NCBI GenBank assembly: GCA_021784555.1
Contig: JAJYHY010000008.1
Location: forward strand, 1-51,209
Direction of reading: 5' to 3'
Length of the DNA stretch: 51,209 bases
From: a bacterium
Lineage (GTDB): Bacteria; Verrucomicrobiota; Verrucomicrobiia; Limisphaerales; UBA8199
Shown: positions 1-8,764 of the stretch, in pieces
Numbering within the stretch: the first letter of the stretch is position 1
Layout of the letters: the number at the start of each line of letters is the position of its first letter
Notes under the pieces: generated by a model
What the model was told of the DNA's origin: nothing
Seen by the model: the letters and a program-made list of their open reading frames with translations, nothing else
Database searches by the model: none
Position numbers and translations under genes: made by a program

Positions 1-1
1 G

Positions 2-340
2 CTGGAGATGCGCAAGGCCACTCTGCGCCGATTGTTGCTGCGGCCCACCTTCCCTCTGGAACTGGCGTTGCACCGGCTCGATTGCCTCGGGTCGCACGGA
101 CGGCTCGACGTGTACGATTTCCTCGTCCAGCAAGCCAAGGAGTTGGAGAATCTGCCCGCTATCCGGCCCCCGTTGCTCACCGGCAAGGACCTGCTCGCCC
201 TGGGGATGAAGCCCGGCCCTGCCATGGGCAAGCTCCTGGACCAGGCCCGCGAAAAGCAGTTGCAAGACGAACTCAAAACCCCGGAAGACGCCCGCCAGTG
301 GGCCGCGCAGCAAATCTCGGGTCAGGTGGAGGGCCGCTAG
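2..340 (+). CDS. CCA tRNA nucleotidyltransferase / poly(A) polymerase family, C-terminal part
   Basis: This is the 3' end of a gene that starts before the window; the reading frame is open from base 2 and ends at TAG 338-340. The about 112 residues resemble the C-terminal helical domain of class II CCA-adding enzymes and poly(A) polymerases. The clues are the helix ending in HRLDCLGSHGRLDVYDF, then a loop with PPLLTGKDLLALGMKPGP and a helix in which a final GKLLDQAREKQL leads into a short acidic tail. In the family this LLTGxDLxxLGxxPGPxxGxxL segment helps recognise the tRNA. The catalytic head domain lies outside the window, so CCA addition versus polyadenylation cannot be decided. Confidence 0.8.
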   Translation: MEMRKATLRRLLLRPTFPLELALHRLDCLGSHGRLDVYDFLVQQAKELENLPAIRPPLLTGKDLLALGMKPGPAMGKLLDQAREKQLQDELKTPEDARQWAAQQISGQVEGR

Positions 341-624
341 ACTCCTTGGTTAACCGAGAGGCTGATTGACACACCAATCCTTCGGGTGTTTTTTGTCCCA
401 GTCCAGCGTAATGCAGACAGCTCGCGGTCGGGCCCATACCCCGTTTCGTCTTCATGCGGCAACCTGCCGGGCGGCGCCGGACCCGTCAAGCCTATCTGAG
501 ACCCGCGCTGAGCAAATGGAGAACCTTACCTGCTCCGATCCCTCAAGCCTGGCAGCCTCGTCAAAGCAACATTCGCGACAGCTCCCGACTGGCAAACCGG
601 GCGGGGTGAGGCTAGTCTGGCTCC

Positions 625-957
625 ATGTTACAATTCACCGAAACCTCAGACGGGGGACAGGCAAAGCTGGCCAGCGGCGAGACCTTCGAGATCGCCCTCA
701 GCGAAAATCCCCCCGCAGGCTTCCGTTGGAAAGTGGTTCACAATGGGGAACCAGTGTGCGTCCTGGTCAGCGAGCGGTTCGCGCGCGGAAACCGGGTGGG
801 CGAGCCGGGGCTTCACTATTGGCAATTCAAGACGCAGTGGGCCGGCTCCACTCGTATCGAACTGCATTACCGGCGGTCCTCGCAGGAGGCAAAACCGCCC
901 GCCAGGACATTTGCCTTGAGAGTACAGATCTCTCAACCCGGGAATCCCAGCCTCTGA
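625..957 (+). CDS. Chagasin/amoebiasin-type protease inhibitor (peptidase inhibitor I42 family)
   Basis: A 110-residue protein with the three loops of I42 inhibitors: NPPAGFRW near residues 29-36 (family NPTTGYxW), GEPGLHYWQFK around 59-69 (family GxxGxxxWxF), and a later basic loop before the last beta strand. I42 proteins block papain-like cysteine proteases by inserting these loops into the active-site cleft. No signal peptide is visible, so the protein is either cytoplasmic or starts upstream of this ATG. A longer overlapping frame at 366-1067 has no such motifs. It converges on the minus-strand gene ending at 965, leaving 7 bases between them. Confidence 0.7.
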   Translation: MLQFTETSDGGQAKLASGETFEIALSENPPAGFRWKVVHNGEPVCVLVSERFARGNRVGEPGLHYWQFKTQWAGSTRIELHYRRSSQEAKPPARTFALRVQISQPGNPSL

Positions 958-964
958 ACTCGCG

Positions 965-1444
965 TTACTTCTCAGAGCGGGCCTTGGGGGAGACGCGCCT
1001 TTTGGCCCTGGGCTTATTGGCCCGGGCTTTGGCGCGGGCTTTTGAGCCGTGCTTTCCGCCAAAATAGATCGAATTGGCGATGAGCTTGCCGTGCTCGGCT
1101 TTCCTGAAGCTGCCGGTCACCCACTCGCCCAGTTTGCCTTCGGCCAGTATGGCCGGATGCTTTTCCCTGAAAACCTTGGTTTTAGAATCCAGATAGAAGG
1201 TCCGTTTTCCGACGGTGACGCTCATGGTGGCTTGGTCGATCTTGTTCACTCTGCCGCGAAAGGCCAGGAAATGCGGCCTCCTCCTAAAATGCGGCCGTTT
1301 GGCCCTGGAGGCCCGTTTGGCCGTGGATGTCTTTTTGATGACCGCCGGATGGTGATTGGTTTGCGCGAAGGAGGGAGAACCGGAGAGGATGAGCGCACCG
1401 GCAATGAATGCCGCTCCCATCGCTCTTGAGAGCCATTTAATCAT
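965..1444 (-). CDS. Secreted, strongly basic hypothetical protein
   Basis: 159 residues. The N-terminus MIKWLSRAMGAAFIAGAL followed by SFA-QT is a good Sec signal peptide (cleavage near residue 28). Two Arg/Lys/Ala-rich tails flank a central core of about 60 residues (FRGRVNKIDQATMSVTVGKRTFYLDSKTKVFREKH and onward). The core has the beta pattern of small OB-like DUF5666-type domains: a 'G.V..ID....T...G..TF..D..T' register. Family assignment is inference. The highly basic flanks suggest binding to anionic polymer or nucleic acid outside the cytoplasm. It stands alone on the minus strand. Confidence 0.6.
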   Translation of the reverse strand: MIKWLSRAMGAAFIAGALILSGSPSFAQTNHHPAVIKKTSTAKRASRAKRPHFRRRPHFLAFRGRVNKIDQATMSVTVGKRTFYLDSKTKVFREKHPAILAEGKLGEWVTGSFRKAEHGKLIANSIYFGGKHGSKARAKARANKPRAKRRVSPKARSEK

Positions 1445-1920
1445 AGTAACTGGAAATTAAGACGTTTTTGCCTGTCCCGCTCTTGCTACCAGATCGCTGG
1501 GGGGACGCAAGCCAATTTTGGGAAGATCTAAACCCACATCTTGGCGACGATCTGGACGCGTTTTCAGGAATGCGCCGGATGGACCCTCTTGCTCTTGCTC
1601 CAGCGTCGGCCGAAGCCTGGAGGCGAGAGCAGGGGCTAGAGCAGGAATCTTGGCCTGGGCTTTGAACAGAGGTTGGAGGGAGGATGTCTCAGCTTGCAGG
1701 GTGAGATCCCGAGCTGGCGTGCGAGAGCGGTGTGTGAGTGGGCATAGTTTGGAGGAGCCTTGAAGAACTGGAGAATGACACGGCCTTACCTGGGGAAAAG
1801 TACCCATGTCCCGGCTTGACGTTCTTTGCTACTGCTCCCAGTAGTGTGTACTCCGACGTTAAGCGTGGTGAAATTTGGTTGCTATCACGCGCTCAGCAAT
1901 GAAGAATCTATCTAGTTTTT
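1445..1920. other. Gene-poor spacer before the sigma factor gene
   Basis: About 475 bases with only short frames that lack family motifs. The middle (about 1580-1680) is purine-rich on the plus strand with repeated GAGAGCAGG / CTTGCTC-like words, resembling degraded simple repeat. A TTGACG at 1816-1821 could be a -35 box, but no convincing -10 box follows at 16-18 bases. No Shine-Dalgarno sequence precedes the ATG at 1921. Confidence 0.4.
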
Positions 1921-3030
1921 ATGGTTGCCCATGCTAAACAACGCAAAGGAAATGGCCTGAAGAGCGAACCCCGCGCTTCCGGATCAGAGTGGACACCGGC
2001 GCTGTCGCGTGGGCGGCGTCCTGACGAAAAGGAAGCCCCAAAGGACGAGGAGGTCGAGCAGGACCCGGACCTCGCCGCGGAAGAGGAACCTAAGGAGATG
2101 GACCTGGCCAAGGAAGAGGCGGCGTTGAAGCCCGAAGAAATCGAGAGCGCCACCATGGAAGTCGAACAGCCGGAGACCGGTCGTCGGGGGCGGGAACGTT
2201 CCTCCTACGACGGAGATACGGCCATAAAGCTTTACCTCCGGGAGATCGGGCAGGTGAAGCTGCTCACGCCGCAGGAGGAGATAGAGCTGGCGGCGCGCAT
2301 CAAGCGCGGCGATAAGAAAGCCCGCGAACAGATGATCAAGGCCAACTTGCGGCTCGTGGTCAAAATCGCGCGGGATTACGAGGGAATCGGGCTGCCATTG
2401 CTGGACCTGATCAGCGAGGGCAATATCGGCCTGATGAAGGCGGTGGAACGGTTCGACCCGGCCAAGGGCGGCAAGCTTTCCACCTACGGTTCCTGGTGGA
2501 TTAAGCAGTCGATCAAGCGGGCCCTGGCAAATCAGTCCAAGACGATTCGCCTGCCGGTTCACCTGGTGGATAAGATTTCCAAGATGCGCCGCACCGCCAT
2601 GCGCTTGCAGGAGGAACTGGGACGCGAGCCGACCGACGAGGAGTTGGGTGAGGAACTGGGCATCACCGCCTCCAGGGTCTCCCAAATGCGGATGGCCGCC
2701 ATTCGCCCCGCCTCGCTGGATGCCCCCATTGGCGACGAGGATTCTAACAATTTCGCCGAGGTGGTCCAGGACGAAAGCGCCGATACCCCTTACGAACAGT
2801 TGGAGGAAAAGACCGTCACCCGCATGCTCCAGGAGATGGTCAAGACCCTCGACCCGCGAGAAGCAACCATTTTGAAGGCCCGGTTTGGCCTGGACGGCGG
2901 GCCGCAGAAGACGCTGGAGGAAGTCGGCCAGAAGTTCGGCGTGACTCGGGAGCGGGTGCGGCAGATACAGAATATCGCCTTGAAGAAGCTGCGAAGGATG
3001 ATTGAAAAGATGGAAACGACCAAGACCTAA
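1921..3030 (+). CDS. RNA polymerase sigma factor, sigma-70 (RpoD/SigA) family
   Basis: 369 residues. The first 95 residues are acidic, low complexity and unlike region 1.1. Region 1.2 follows at about 98-131 (DTAIKLYLREIGQVKLLTPQ). Region 2 lies at about 140-210, with the core-binding and -10 recognition segments NLRLVVKIARDY, LDLISEGNIGLMKAVERFD and STYGSWWIKQSIKRAL. Region 3 is at about 220-290 and region 4 at about 305-362, with the helix-turn-helix TLEEVGQKFGVTRERVRQIQ. The long non-conserved insert of proteobacterial RpoD is absent. It could be the primary sigma factor or a close group 2 paralogue; the sequence alone does not settle this. apt starts 13 bases after its stop, so the two are probably cotranscribed. 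Confidence 0.92.
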   Translation: MVAHAKQRKGNGLKSEPRASGSEWTPALSRGRRPDEKEAPKDEEVEQDPDLAAEEEPKEMDLAKEEAALKPEEIESATMEVEQPETGRRGRERSSYDGDTAIKLYLREIGQVKLLTPQEEIELAARIKRGDKKAREQMIKANLRLVVKIARDYEGIGLPLLDLISEGNIGLMKAVERFDPAKGGKLSTYGSWWIKQSIKRALANQSKTIRLPVHLVDKISKMRRTAMRLQEELGREPTDEELGEELGITASRVSQMRMAAIRPASLDAPIGDEDSNNFAEVVQDESADTPYEQLEEKTVTRMLQEMVKTLDPREATILKARFGLDGGPQKTLEEVGQKFGVTRERVRQIQNIALKKLRRMIEKMETTKT

Positions 3031-3043
3031 CACTTCCTCACCC

Positions 3044-3580
3044 ATGATTGAAACCGCCCCCTCCTGTTCGGACATCCAGCGGGCCATCCGAACTATCCCT
3101 GATTTCCCTAAACCTGGAATTCAATTCAAAGACATCACCCCCGTCCTGGCGGACGCCCGGCTATTCTCGGCCTCCATCGACCTGTTGACCGAGGATTTCC
3201 GGCCCGGCATGGTCGATGCCGTCGTCGGCATCGACGCCCGGGGATTTATTTTCGCGGGAGCGGCCGCTCTCAAGCTCCAGGCCGGGTTTGTTCCCATCCG
3301 GAAGAAGGGCAAACTCCCCTACCAGACTCACGAGCAGGAATATGCGCTGGAATACGGGACGGCGGTGGTCGCCGTGCATGTGGATGCGCTCAAGCGAGGC
3401 GACCGGGTGCTCATCATCGACGACCTGCTCGCCACCGGCGGCACAGCCTCCGCCGCCGCGGTCCTGGTCAAGGGCCTTGGCGCTCGGATTGTCGGCATCT
3501 CATTCCTGATTGAACTCGGTTTCCTGGGCGGCCGCAAGAAACTCAGCGAGTTCCCCGTCCGCTCACTCATCGTGTTTTAG
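3044..3580 (+). CDS. apt: Adenine phosphoribosyltransferase
   Basis: 178 residues, the normal length for Apt. It converts adenine plus PRPP to AMP plus pyrophosphate in cytoplasmic purine salvage. Family signatures are FPKPGIQFKDITPVL at residues 21-35, the substrate segment GIDARGFIF (62-70), the flexible-loop segment RKKGKLPYQT, and the PRPP-binding motif VLIIDDLLATGGTASAA at 122-138. The start at 3044 is chosen because the homologous N-terminus begins there; an upstream in-frame start at 3002 would overlap the sigma gene. It sits 13 bases behind the sigma factor gene. Confidence 0.96.
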   Translation: MIETAPSCSDIQRAIRTIPDFPKPGIQFKDITPVLADARLFSASIDLLTEDFRPGMVDAVVGIDARGFIFAGAAALKLQAGFVPIRKKGKLPYQTHEQEYALEYGTAVVAVHVDALKRGDRVLIIDDLLATGGTASAAAVLVKGLGARIVGISFLIELGFLGGRKKLSEFPVRSLIVF

Positions 3581-3634
3581 ATTGAAACACACTCTTGTCT
3601 TTCAGATTTCACGCTTCAGCCCTCAGAGACCTCT

Positions 3635-3757
3635 TTCCTCCACTTCCCATCCTTCACCGCGGAAAAAGTGAGGACCGACCCCGCGCCTGACCGACGCTTT
3701 TAGTCGCACCCTTGCCCGCGGTGTTGCGCGATTTCGGCCTTGGGCGGGTCTTGTATC
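3635..3757. repeat. 123-bp direct repeat, copy 1
   Basis: Nearly identical to 3900-4023: both contain CACTTCCCATCCTTCACCGC, then GGAAAAAGTGAGGAC, the CTTTTAGTCGCACCCTTG word and GATTTCGGCCTTGGGCGGGT. One base is missing relative to copy 2 in the C-run of the CCCGCGG word. Copy 1 lacks the left arm of the hairpin present in copy 2. The two copies flank a 40-bp palindrome. Confidence 0.9.
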
Positions 3758-3797
3758 TCACATTTTGGCGATGAACTCGGGTCGGCTCCCGCATGGC

Positions 3798-3837
3798 CGC
3801 GACAATAAAATACGCGATCGCGTATTTTATTGTCGCG
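3798..3837. repeat. Perfect 40-bp palindrome
   Basis: The left half is cgcgacaataaaatacgcga and the right half is its exact reverse complement with no spacer. The bases immediately outside do not pair. The AT-rich arms (ACAATAAAATA) stand out from the GC-rich surroundings. The symmetry could form a cruciform, bind a dimeric protein, or mark the core of a small mobile element between the two direct repeats. Confidence 0.95.
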
Positions 3838-3879
3838 TGGCAAGGGACTGGGGCGTTTGTGGCTTTCCAAGAAGGCGCC

Positions 3880-3947
3880 GGGGTCAGTCCTGCACCTTTT
3901 TCCGCCACTTCCCATCCTTCACCGCGGAAAAAGTGAGGACTGACCCC
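3880..3947. repeat. REP-like dispersed hairpin, copy B
   Basis: The left arm is GGGGTCAGTCCTGCACCTTT followed by TTCCGCC, with a short loop CACTTCCCATCC. The right arm is GCGGAAAAAGTGAGGACTGA followed by CCCC. The same hairpin occurs at 22210-22278, and half of it is in direct-repeat copy 1 (right arm at about 3659-3682). The GGGGTCAGTCC...GGACTGACCCC ends resemble palindromes mobilised by REP-associated tyrosine transposases; that link is inference, since no transposase lies in the window. Confidence 0.75.
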
Positions 3948-4023
3948 GCGCTTGACCGACGCTTTTAGTCGCACCCTTGCCCCGCGGTGTTGTGCGATTT
4001 CGGCCTTGGGCGGGTCTTATATC
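3900..4023. repeat. 123-bp direct repeat, copy 2
   Basis: Second copy of the repeat at 3635-3757, ending 6 bases before the start codon at 4030 and so forming the leader of the ECF fusion gene. An open frame runs through it in phase with the gene (from 3952), but the homologous sigma sequence begins only at 4030. Confidence 0.9.
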
Positions 4024-4029
4024 AGTGAG

Positions 4030-7000
4030 ATGAAGAGCGAGACCAACGATCTGCTTCGCCAATACCTGGACGCCCCCTCCGAGGAGGCCTTTGCGGCGCT
4101 CGTAAACGAGCACGTCAACCTCGTCTATTCGGCGGCCCTTCGCCAGGTCGATGGCGACGTGCCGGCGGCGGAGGATATCACCCAAGCCGTGTTCACCAAT
4201 CTCGCTCGCAATGCCCCCCGCCTGGCCCACCATACCTCCCTGGCCGGCTGGCTCTACACCAGCACCCGATTCCTTGCCGCCAAGACCCGCCGCGCCGAGC
4301 AGCGCCGCCGCGCCCGGGAACAGCAAGCTTATGTCATGAACCAACTCCTCGAATCCTCAAGCCCCGACCCCGGTTGGGCCGAACTGCGCCCCATTCTCGA
4401 CGAAGTCATGCACGAACTGGGCGAGACCGACCGTTCCGCCATCCTCATGCGCTATTTCGAAGGCCGGCCTCTGGCCGACATCGGCGCGCGCCTGGGCCTG
4501 AAAGAGAATGCCGCCCGGATGCGCGTGGAGCGTGCCCTGGATAAGCTGCGCGGCGCTTTGGCCAAACGCGGCGTGACATCGACCGCGGCGGCCCTGGGCG
4601 TGATGCTGGCCGAGCAGGCGGTGGCCGCCGCTCCCGCGGGCATCGCCGGACGCGTCAGCAGCACGGCCTTCGCTGGCGGCGCGGCTGGAGGCGGTCATAC
4701 GGCCGGCTTGCTCGGTTCGCTGGCGTCGGCAAAGACACCACTCCTCGTCGGGGGAGCGGCGGTGGTCCTATTGGCAGCGGCCATTTTGCTGCCGTTGAGG
4801 CACTCCCGCAATGGCGTCAACCCAGTATTGGCAAAGACCGCTGCCATTGCAGCCTCAGCACCTTCCGCCGCAGTGCAGCCCGGCGGCGGTTTGGGCGCGG
4901 GCACCGTCGGCGCCGGGGCCGCGATGCCTCTCGATGCGAGCAATCGTTTGGTTCTGCGCATCGTGGCGGCCGATGCCGGAGAGCCGGTGCCGGATGTACA
5001 ACTGGATTACTGGCTTTCGGAAGGCACAAAGTCCACCCATATAACGTCCCTCCGGAGCGACCGGTTCGGTGTATGCAATGTTCCGGTGCCTCGGCAGACC
5101 GCAACCGAACTGCTGTTGGTGAGTGAGGTCGATGGCTTCGCCGATACCCGATTGGATTGGCGTCCCGATCATGCTGATACTATTCCCAAGCAGTACACGC
5201 TGCGCCTGGCCCGCTCTGCTCCTATCGGTGGGTTAGTGCTTGATGCGGACGGCCAGCCCGTGGCAGGGGCCGAGGTCGGTTTCAACAACCAACCTGACGC
5301 CTCCGCCGAGACGTTCCCGCAATGTGACGATTTTCGCTGGCCATTCTATATCACCACGACGACCGACGCCCAAGGCCGCTGGCACATCGACCGCATCGGC
5401 AAACAGGCCGCTCAAACGATTGTCGGCGGGGCGACTCATCCGGATTATACACCGAGCGAGATGGTCGAGGCGGGCCGCGATCCAAAGGCGCGGCAACAAC
5501 TCCTGGCGGGCAATTACGTCTTTACGCTTGGCCGCGCTGTCGCGGTGAGCGGCTGGGTCCAGGACCCGGATGGCCGGCCGGTCGCCGGGGCCAAGGTCGT
5601 GGTAGGGCAGCTCGACGTGCGGGGCAGCCGCACGGGCGCAAGCCGGGCGGATGGTTCCTTTTCCCTCGTGGGCTGCACGCCCGGCGAGAGCCTGTTGACC
5701 GCCAAGGCGAAAGGTTTCGCTCCAACGACAGTGAGGGTCAATCTCTCTGAGAATTCCGGGGCGTTCCGGCTCACGCTTCAGCCCGGAAGGATCTTGCGCT
5801 TGCTTGTCGTGAACAGCGCCGGCAAACCCGTGGCGGGCGCCATGGCGGCAGTCAACCGATTCGCGGTCGGCCCCGCCGGTTTTAACCCTGGCAGTTCCGC
5901 GCCCGCGCAGTTCGATTTCCAGCACCGGACTGATTCCAGAGGAGAAATCGAGTGGGACAGCGCTCCTGACCAGCCACTCACCTTCGACTTCTTGGCGCCA
6001 GGCTACATGCGACTCAACGGGGTAAGCATTCGCCCGGACGGTCGGGAACACAAGATTACACTGACGTCGGCGCTGACGATTTTCGGCACGGTCACCGACG
6101 CTTCCAACGGTCAGCCCATTCCCAAGTTCCGCATCATTACGGGCTGGCCGGAGCACGACTTCACGACGGGCAAACCCAACGGCGCGATGTGGAGCACGCT
6201 GGACCGATTCTACCTGAACTTCAGTGGCGGCAAGTTCCGGCACGTCTTTGGGGAGCATGTTGTCGGAGGCGCGCCCAATCCCGGCTTCATCTTCAAGTTC
6301 GACGCCGATGGCTATGCGCCATTCATCACCCGCCCTGTGCGCGACGGCGAAGGCTCGGTACGCTTCGATGTTGCGCTGCAGCCCGCTAAGGCAATTGTTG
6401 TCACGGTCCTCGCTCCCGACGGCCAACCCGCCGCAAAAGCCGACATCGGCCTCGTCTCACCAGGCGCGCGGCTCCGATTGACGGAGGAGGGATTTTCCCA
6501 CGACTTTCGCGCGTCGTCACAATCCTCCGGCAGCCTTCGCTCAACCGACGCGAGCGGCCAGTTCAGCCTCCCGCCGGACGATTCCATTAGCCAGGTCGTC
6601 GCCGCGAGCCCCGACGGATTTGCCAAAACGACTCCGGCCGCGCTGGCGTCCGACCCGACCATTCACCTCCAGCCTTGGGGACGGCTGGAAGGTACTTACC
6701 TCGTGGCAGGACATGGGGCGCCGGACCGCCAAATGCTGCTCCAGGATGGCAATGCCGGCTTCGGCCTCGGCTCACTCGATTACACTGCCTTCTACAAGGC
6801 TATGACGGACAAGGACGGACGCTTCGTCTTTCCAAAGGTGCCGCCCGGCAAACACACGCTTTACCGCTTGCCTCAAGTGCATCCGGTTGTCCTCGGCGGG
6901 GTGGGGTTTATGCCGCTGCCAGTCGCTAATGTGGAGGTTCGTTCCGGCGACACCACGACGGTGACCGTCGGCGCTTCCACCTATACCGTAACCGCCCGGC

Positions 7001-7347
7001 TGCGCTGGCCCGCCGAACTCAAGCGCGGCGCCAACTGGGTGGTCCGCGCCTGGCTTCAAACGCCCTCCCCGAAATCTCTGAAAGCCGCGGCGCAAAGCGT
7101 CCAGCAGCTCCAGGCGGCCTTGGCCACGATGCGCCAATACCCGCTCAATGAACAGGCCGATGGCACACTGACGGCCGAGGACGTGCCCGCCGGCAGCTAC
7201 GTCCTGGTGGCCAACGTCCTCGAAGGCAACTCCGCCGACGCACCGGTTAAGATGGCGGCGGAGGCCGGCACGCAGGTCACCGTCCCCGCCGAACCTCCCT
7301 CAGGCACCCTCGATGTTGGTGAGGTTCCGCTCAAGCCAATGCCCTAA
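4030..7347 (+). CDS. ECF-type sigma factor fused through a membrane segment to a large carboxypeptidase-regulatory-like ectodomain
   Basis: 1105 residues. Residues about 1-175 form an ECF sigma factor. Region 2 contains AFAALVNEHVNLVYSAALRQ, DITQAVFTNLAR and GWLYTSTRF. Region 4 contains DRSAILMRYFEGRPLADIGA and ENAARMRVERALDKLR. A linker ends in one hydrophobic helix (about 233-255, PLLVGGAAVVLLAAAILLPL). The remaining about 830 residues consist of repeated beta-sandwich units of the carboxypeptidase regulatory type (for example GGLVLDADGQPVAGAEV, SGWVQDPDGRPVAGAKV, FGTVTDASNGQPIPKF, VTVLAPDGQPAAKAD). This predicts a sigma domain in the cytoplasm and an ectodomain across the membrane. How sigma is released is unknown. 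The start is at 4030 because upstream codons come from the direct repeat. Confidence 0.85.
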   Translation: MKSETNDLLRQYLDAPSEEAFAALVNEHVNLVYSAALRQVDGDVPAAEDITQAVFTNLARNAPRLAHHTSLAGWLYTSTRFLAAKTRRAEQRRRAREQQAYVMNQLLESSSPDPGWAELRPILDEVMHELGETDRSAILMRYFEGRPLADIGARLGLKENAARMRVERALDKLRGALAKRGVTSTAAALGVMLAEQAVAAAPAGIAGRVSSTAFAGGAAGGGHTAGLLGSLASAKTPLLVGGAAVVLLAAAILLPLRHSRNGVNPVLAKTAAIAASAPSAAVQPGGGLGAGTVGAGAAMPLDASNRLVLRIVAADAGEPVPDVQLDYWLSEGTKSTHITSLRSDRFGVCNVPVPRQTATELLLVSEVDGFADTRLDWRPDHADTIPKQYTLRLARSAPIGGLVLDADGQPVAGAEVGFNNQPDASAETFPQCDDFRWPFYITTTTDAQGRWHIDRIGKQAAQTIVGGATHPDYTPSEMVEAGRDPKARQQLLAGNYVFTLGRAVAVSGWVQDPDGRPVAGAKVVVGQLDVRGSRTGASRADGSFSLVGCTPGESLLTAKAKGFAPTTVRVNLSENSGAFRLTLQPGRILRLLVVNSAGKPVAGAMAAVNRFAVGPAGFNPGSSAPAQFDFQHRTDSRGEIEWDSAPDQPLTFDFLAPGYMRLNGVSIRPDGREHKITLTSALTIFGTVTDASNGQPIPKFRIITGWPEHDFTTGKPNGAMWSTLDRFYLNFSGGKFRHVFGEHVVGGAPNPGFIFKFDADGYAPFITRPVRDGEGSVRFDVALQPAKAIVVTVLAPDGQPAAKADIGLVSPGARLRLTEEGFSHDFRASSQSSGSLRSTDASGQFSLPPDDSISQVVAASPDGFAKTTPAALASDPTIHLQPWGRLEGTYLVAGHGAPDRQMLLQDGNAGFGLGSLDYTAFYKAMTDKDGRFVFPKVPPGKHTLYRLPQVHPVVLGGVGFMPLPVANVEVRSGDTTTVTVGASTYTVTARLRWPAELKRGANWVVRAWLQTPSPKSLKAAAQSVQQLQAALATMRQYPLNEQADGTLTAEDVPAGSYVLVANVLEGNSADAPVKMAAEAGTQVTVPAEPPSGTLDVGEVPLKPMP

Positions 7348-7519
7348 GAGCCTGAACTGACGATATGCATGCCGCAGCCTGCCTGGTATTCTACATTACG
7401 CTAATCGATCGCCTCCGCGGCGATGAGGCGGGCCGGAACGCAACTGTACAAGTGTGTGAATAATGGCGGCAAGATTTATTGTTGAAAGCTCACCGGAATG
7501 CTGGAGGTACGCATGTAGG

Positions 7520-8764
7520 ATGAAAACTCAGGACCACCTCGAATTGAGTGATATCCGAACGCCGGCTTTGGGCGCGCGCTCGGCAGGAATCGGCGCGTTG
7601 GGAAGCGCCCGCGGCCCAAAGTGGCTGGCGAGCCGACGGCTCGCGGTAACGCTTCCAGCCGTGTTGGCCTGCTGCGCGGCCTTGGGAGCGGCGAGCACAA
7701 ACGTGCCAGTTGGGCCTCCCTCGCCCCCTCAGTCGCTGGCGGAGAGCTTCCGGCAGTTCCTCAGCCACCGCCCGCCGATCAAGGACATCGTATTCCGGAT
7801 CAGCAACGCCTACGCCTCCCCCGACCTTGAGGTTGGCATCGGCCCTCCTGGTCGGACCCACACCGAGAAGTTCGACTTTCCGGGGTCCAGCACCTACGAG
7901 GCTGCGGTCCAGCCGAAGGGCTACTACCTGAAGTTTCTCGACAACCCGGCTACGTACTTCGTTATCACCAACGGGCACTACGTGTATAAGCCGCCTAAAC
8001 CGGGTGAGGAGGAGGTCTATGGCGCGGACGAGCGCGTCGTCTGGTCCCTCGGCAAAGGGTACGATCGTGTCGCCGGATTCACGTCGCGGCCGCCGTACCC
8101 GGGCGCGTCGCCGAAGAACACGCAGCCGGTGGTCCAGGGCTGGCTCCTAAGGGACACGCTTGACCGTGTGCTCTATCTTGGCCTGGACCACCTCATCGGC
8201 TCGAAGATCGTCTGGGACACCCCCTTGCAATTCTCCGCATCGCAACAAGGCCAACCAGAGGCGTTCGGCGACGTGGTGAGCACAAACAGCAGCGGTCTGC
8301 CGCTCAGGCTCGAGTACCGCCTGCGGAAAGCCCCCTCGACGATCTATGTCGTTGCCTACAGCTTCCCCGCCAAGGGCACGCCCTATCTGCCGCGCCGAAT
8401 CACACTCGGGCGGAGGGCTGGCGCAAAGACCCTCTGGCGCTACACCAACTTCATCGACGAGATCGACCTGGGGTTAGACGCGACCGCCGCGCAGGGCTAC
8501 CACCTGTCCGACTTCCTGTCGGCCGACCAGGTGCTGGCAAACCTCGTGACGGAATCCAATGGAGTGGAGTATAAGGTCACTCGCGCCGGAAACTTGGCCG
8601 TGGTCAAATTTGAGAAGGATCCGTACAGGGTGTACCGCCAAGCCACGGCTAAGCCAGGGCCCGGCTACGGGGGTATCGCGGCCATGGTCGCGGTGTCGGC
8701 GGGGCTGTTGATTCTGGGCGCCTGGGCATTGCGCAGACGAGCCAACAGCAGAAGTAGTCATTAA
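7520..8764 (+). CDS. Hypothetical exported protein with C-terminal membrane anchor
   Basis: 414 residues from the ATG at 7520, which has GGAGG 12 bases upstream. An in-frame ATG at 7463 would add 19 residues. A hydrophobic stretch at about 40-58 (LAVTLPAVLACCAALGAAS) is a signal sequence after a long N-region. The body is a soluble domain with no motif I recognise, and a second hydrophobic helix near the end (GGIAAMVAVSAGLLILGAWA) is followed by RRR. This is the architecture of a periplasmic protein held by its C-terminus. The downstream prepilin on the same strand starts 129 bases later. Confidence 0.65.
   Translation: MKTQDHLELSDIRTPALGARSAGIGALGSARGPKWLASRRLAVTLPAVLACCAALGAASTNVPVGPPSPPQSLAESFRQFLSHRPPIKDIVFRISNAYASPDLEVGIGPPGRTHTEKFDFPGSSTYEAAVQPKGYYLKFLDNPATYFVITNGHYVYKPPKPGEEEVYGADERVVWSLGKGYDRVAGFTSRPPYPGASPKNTQPVVQGWLLRDTLDRVLYLGLDHLIGSKIVWDTPLQFSASQQGQPEAFGDVVSTNSSGLPLRLEYRLRKAPSTIYVVAYSFPAKGTPYLPRRITLGRRAGAKTLWRYTNFIDEIDLGLDATAAQGYHLSDFLSADQVLANLVTESNGVEYKVTRAGNLAVVKFEKDPYRVYRQATAKPGPGYGGIAAMVAVSAGLLILGAWALRRRANSRSSH

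Noticed and set aside
366..1067. 233-residue plus-strand frame
   Set aside because: Overlaps the I42 inhibitor frame and the minus-strand gene, and has no motif or ribosome binding site.
1816..1847. Promoter for the sigma factor gene
   Set aside because: TTGACG is present but no acceptable -10 box lies at 16-18 bases.
1984..3087. 367-residue minus-strand frame
   Set aside because: It is the antisense of the sigma factor gene, with His/Leu/Gln-rich composition typical of GC-rich shadows.
5233..6426. 397-residue minus-strand frame
   Set aside because: Antisense of the ECF fusion; no domain match.
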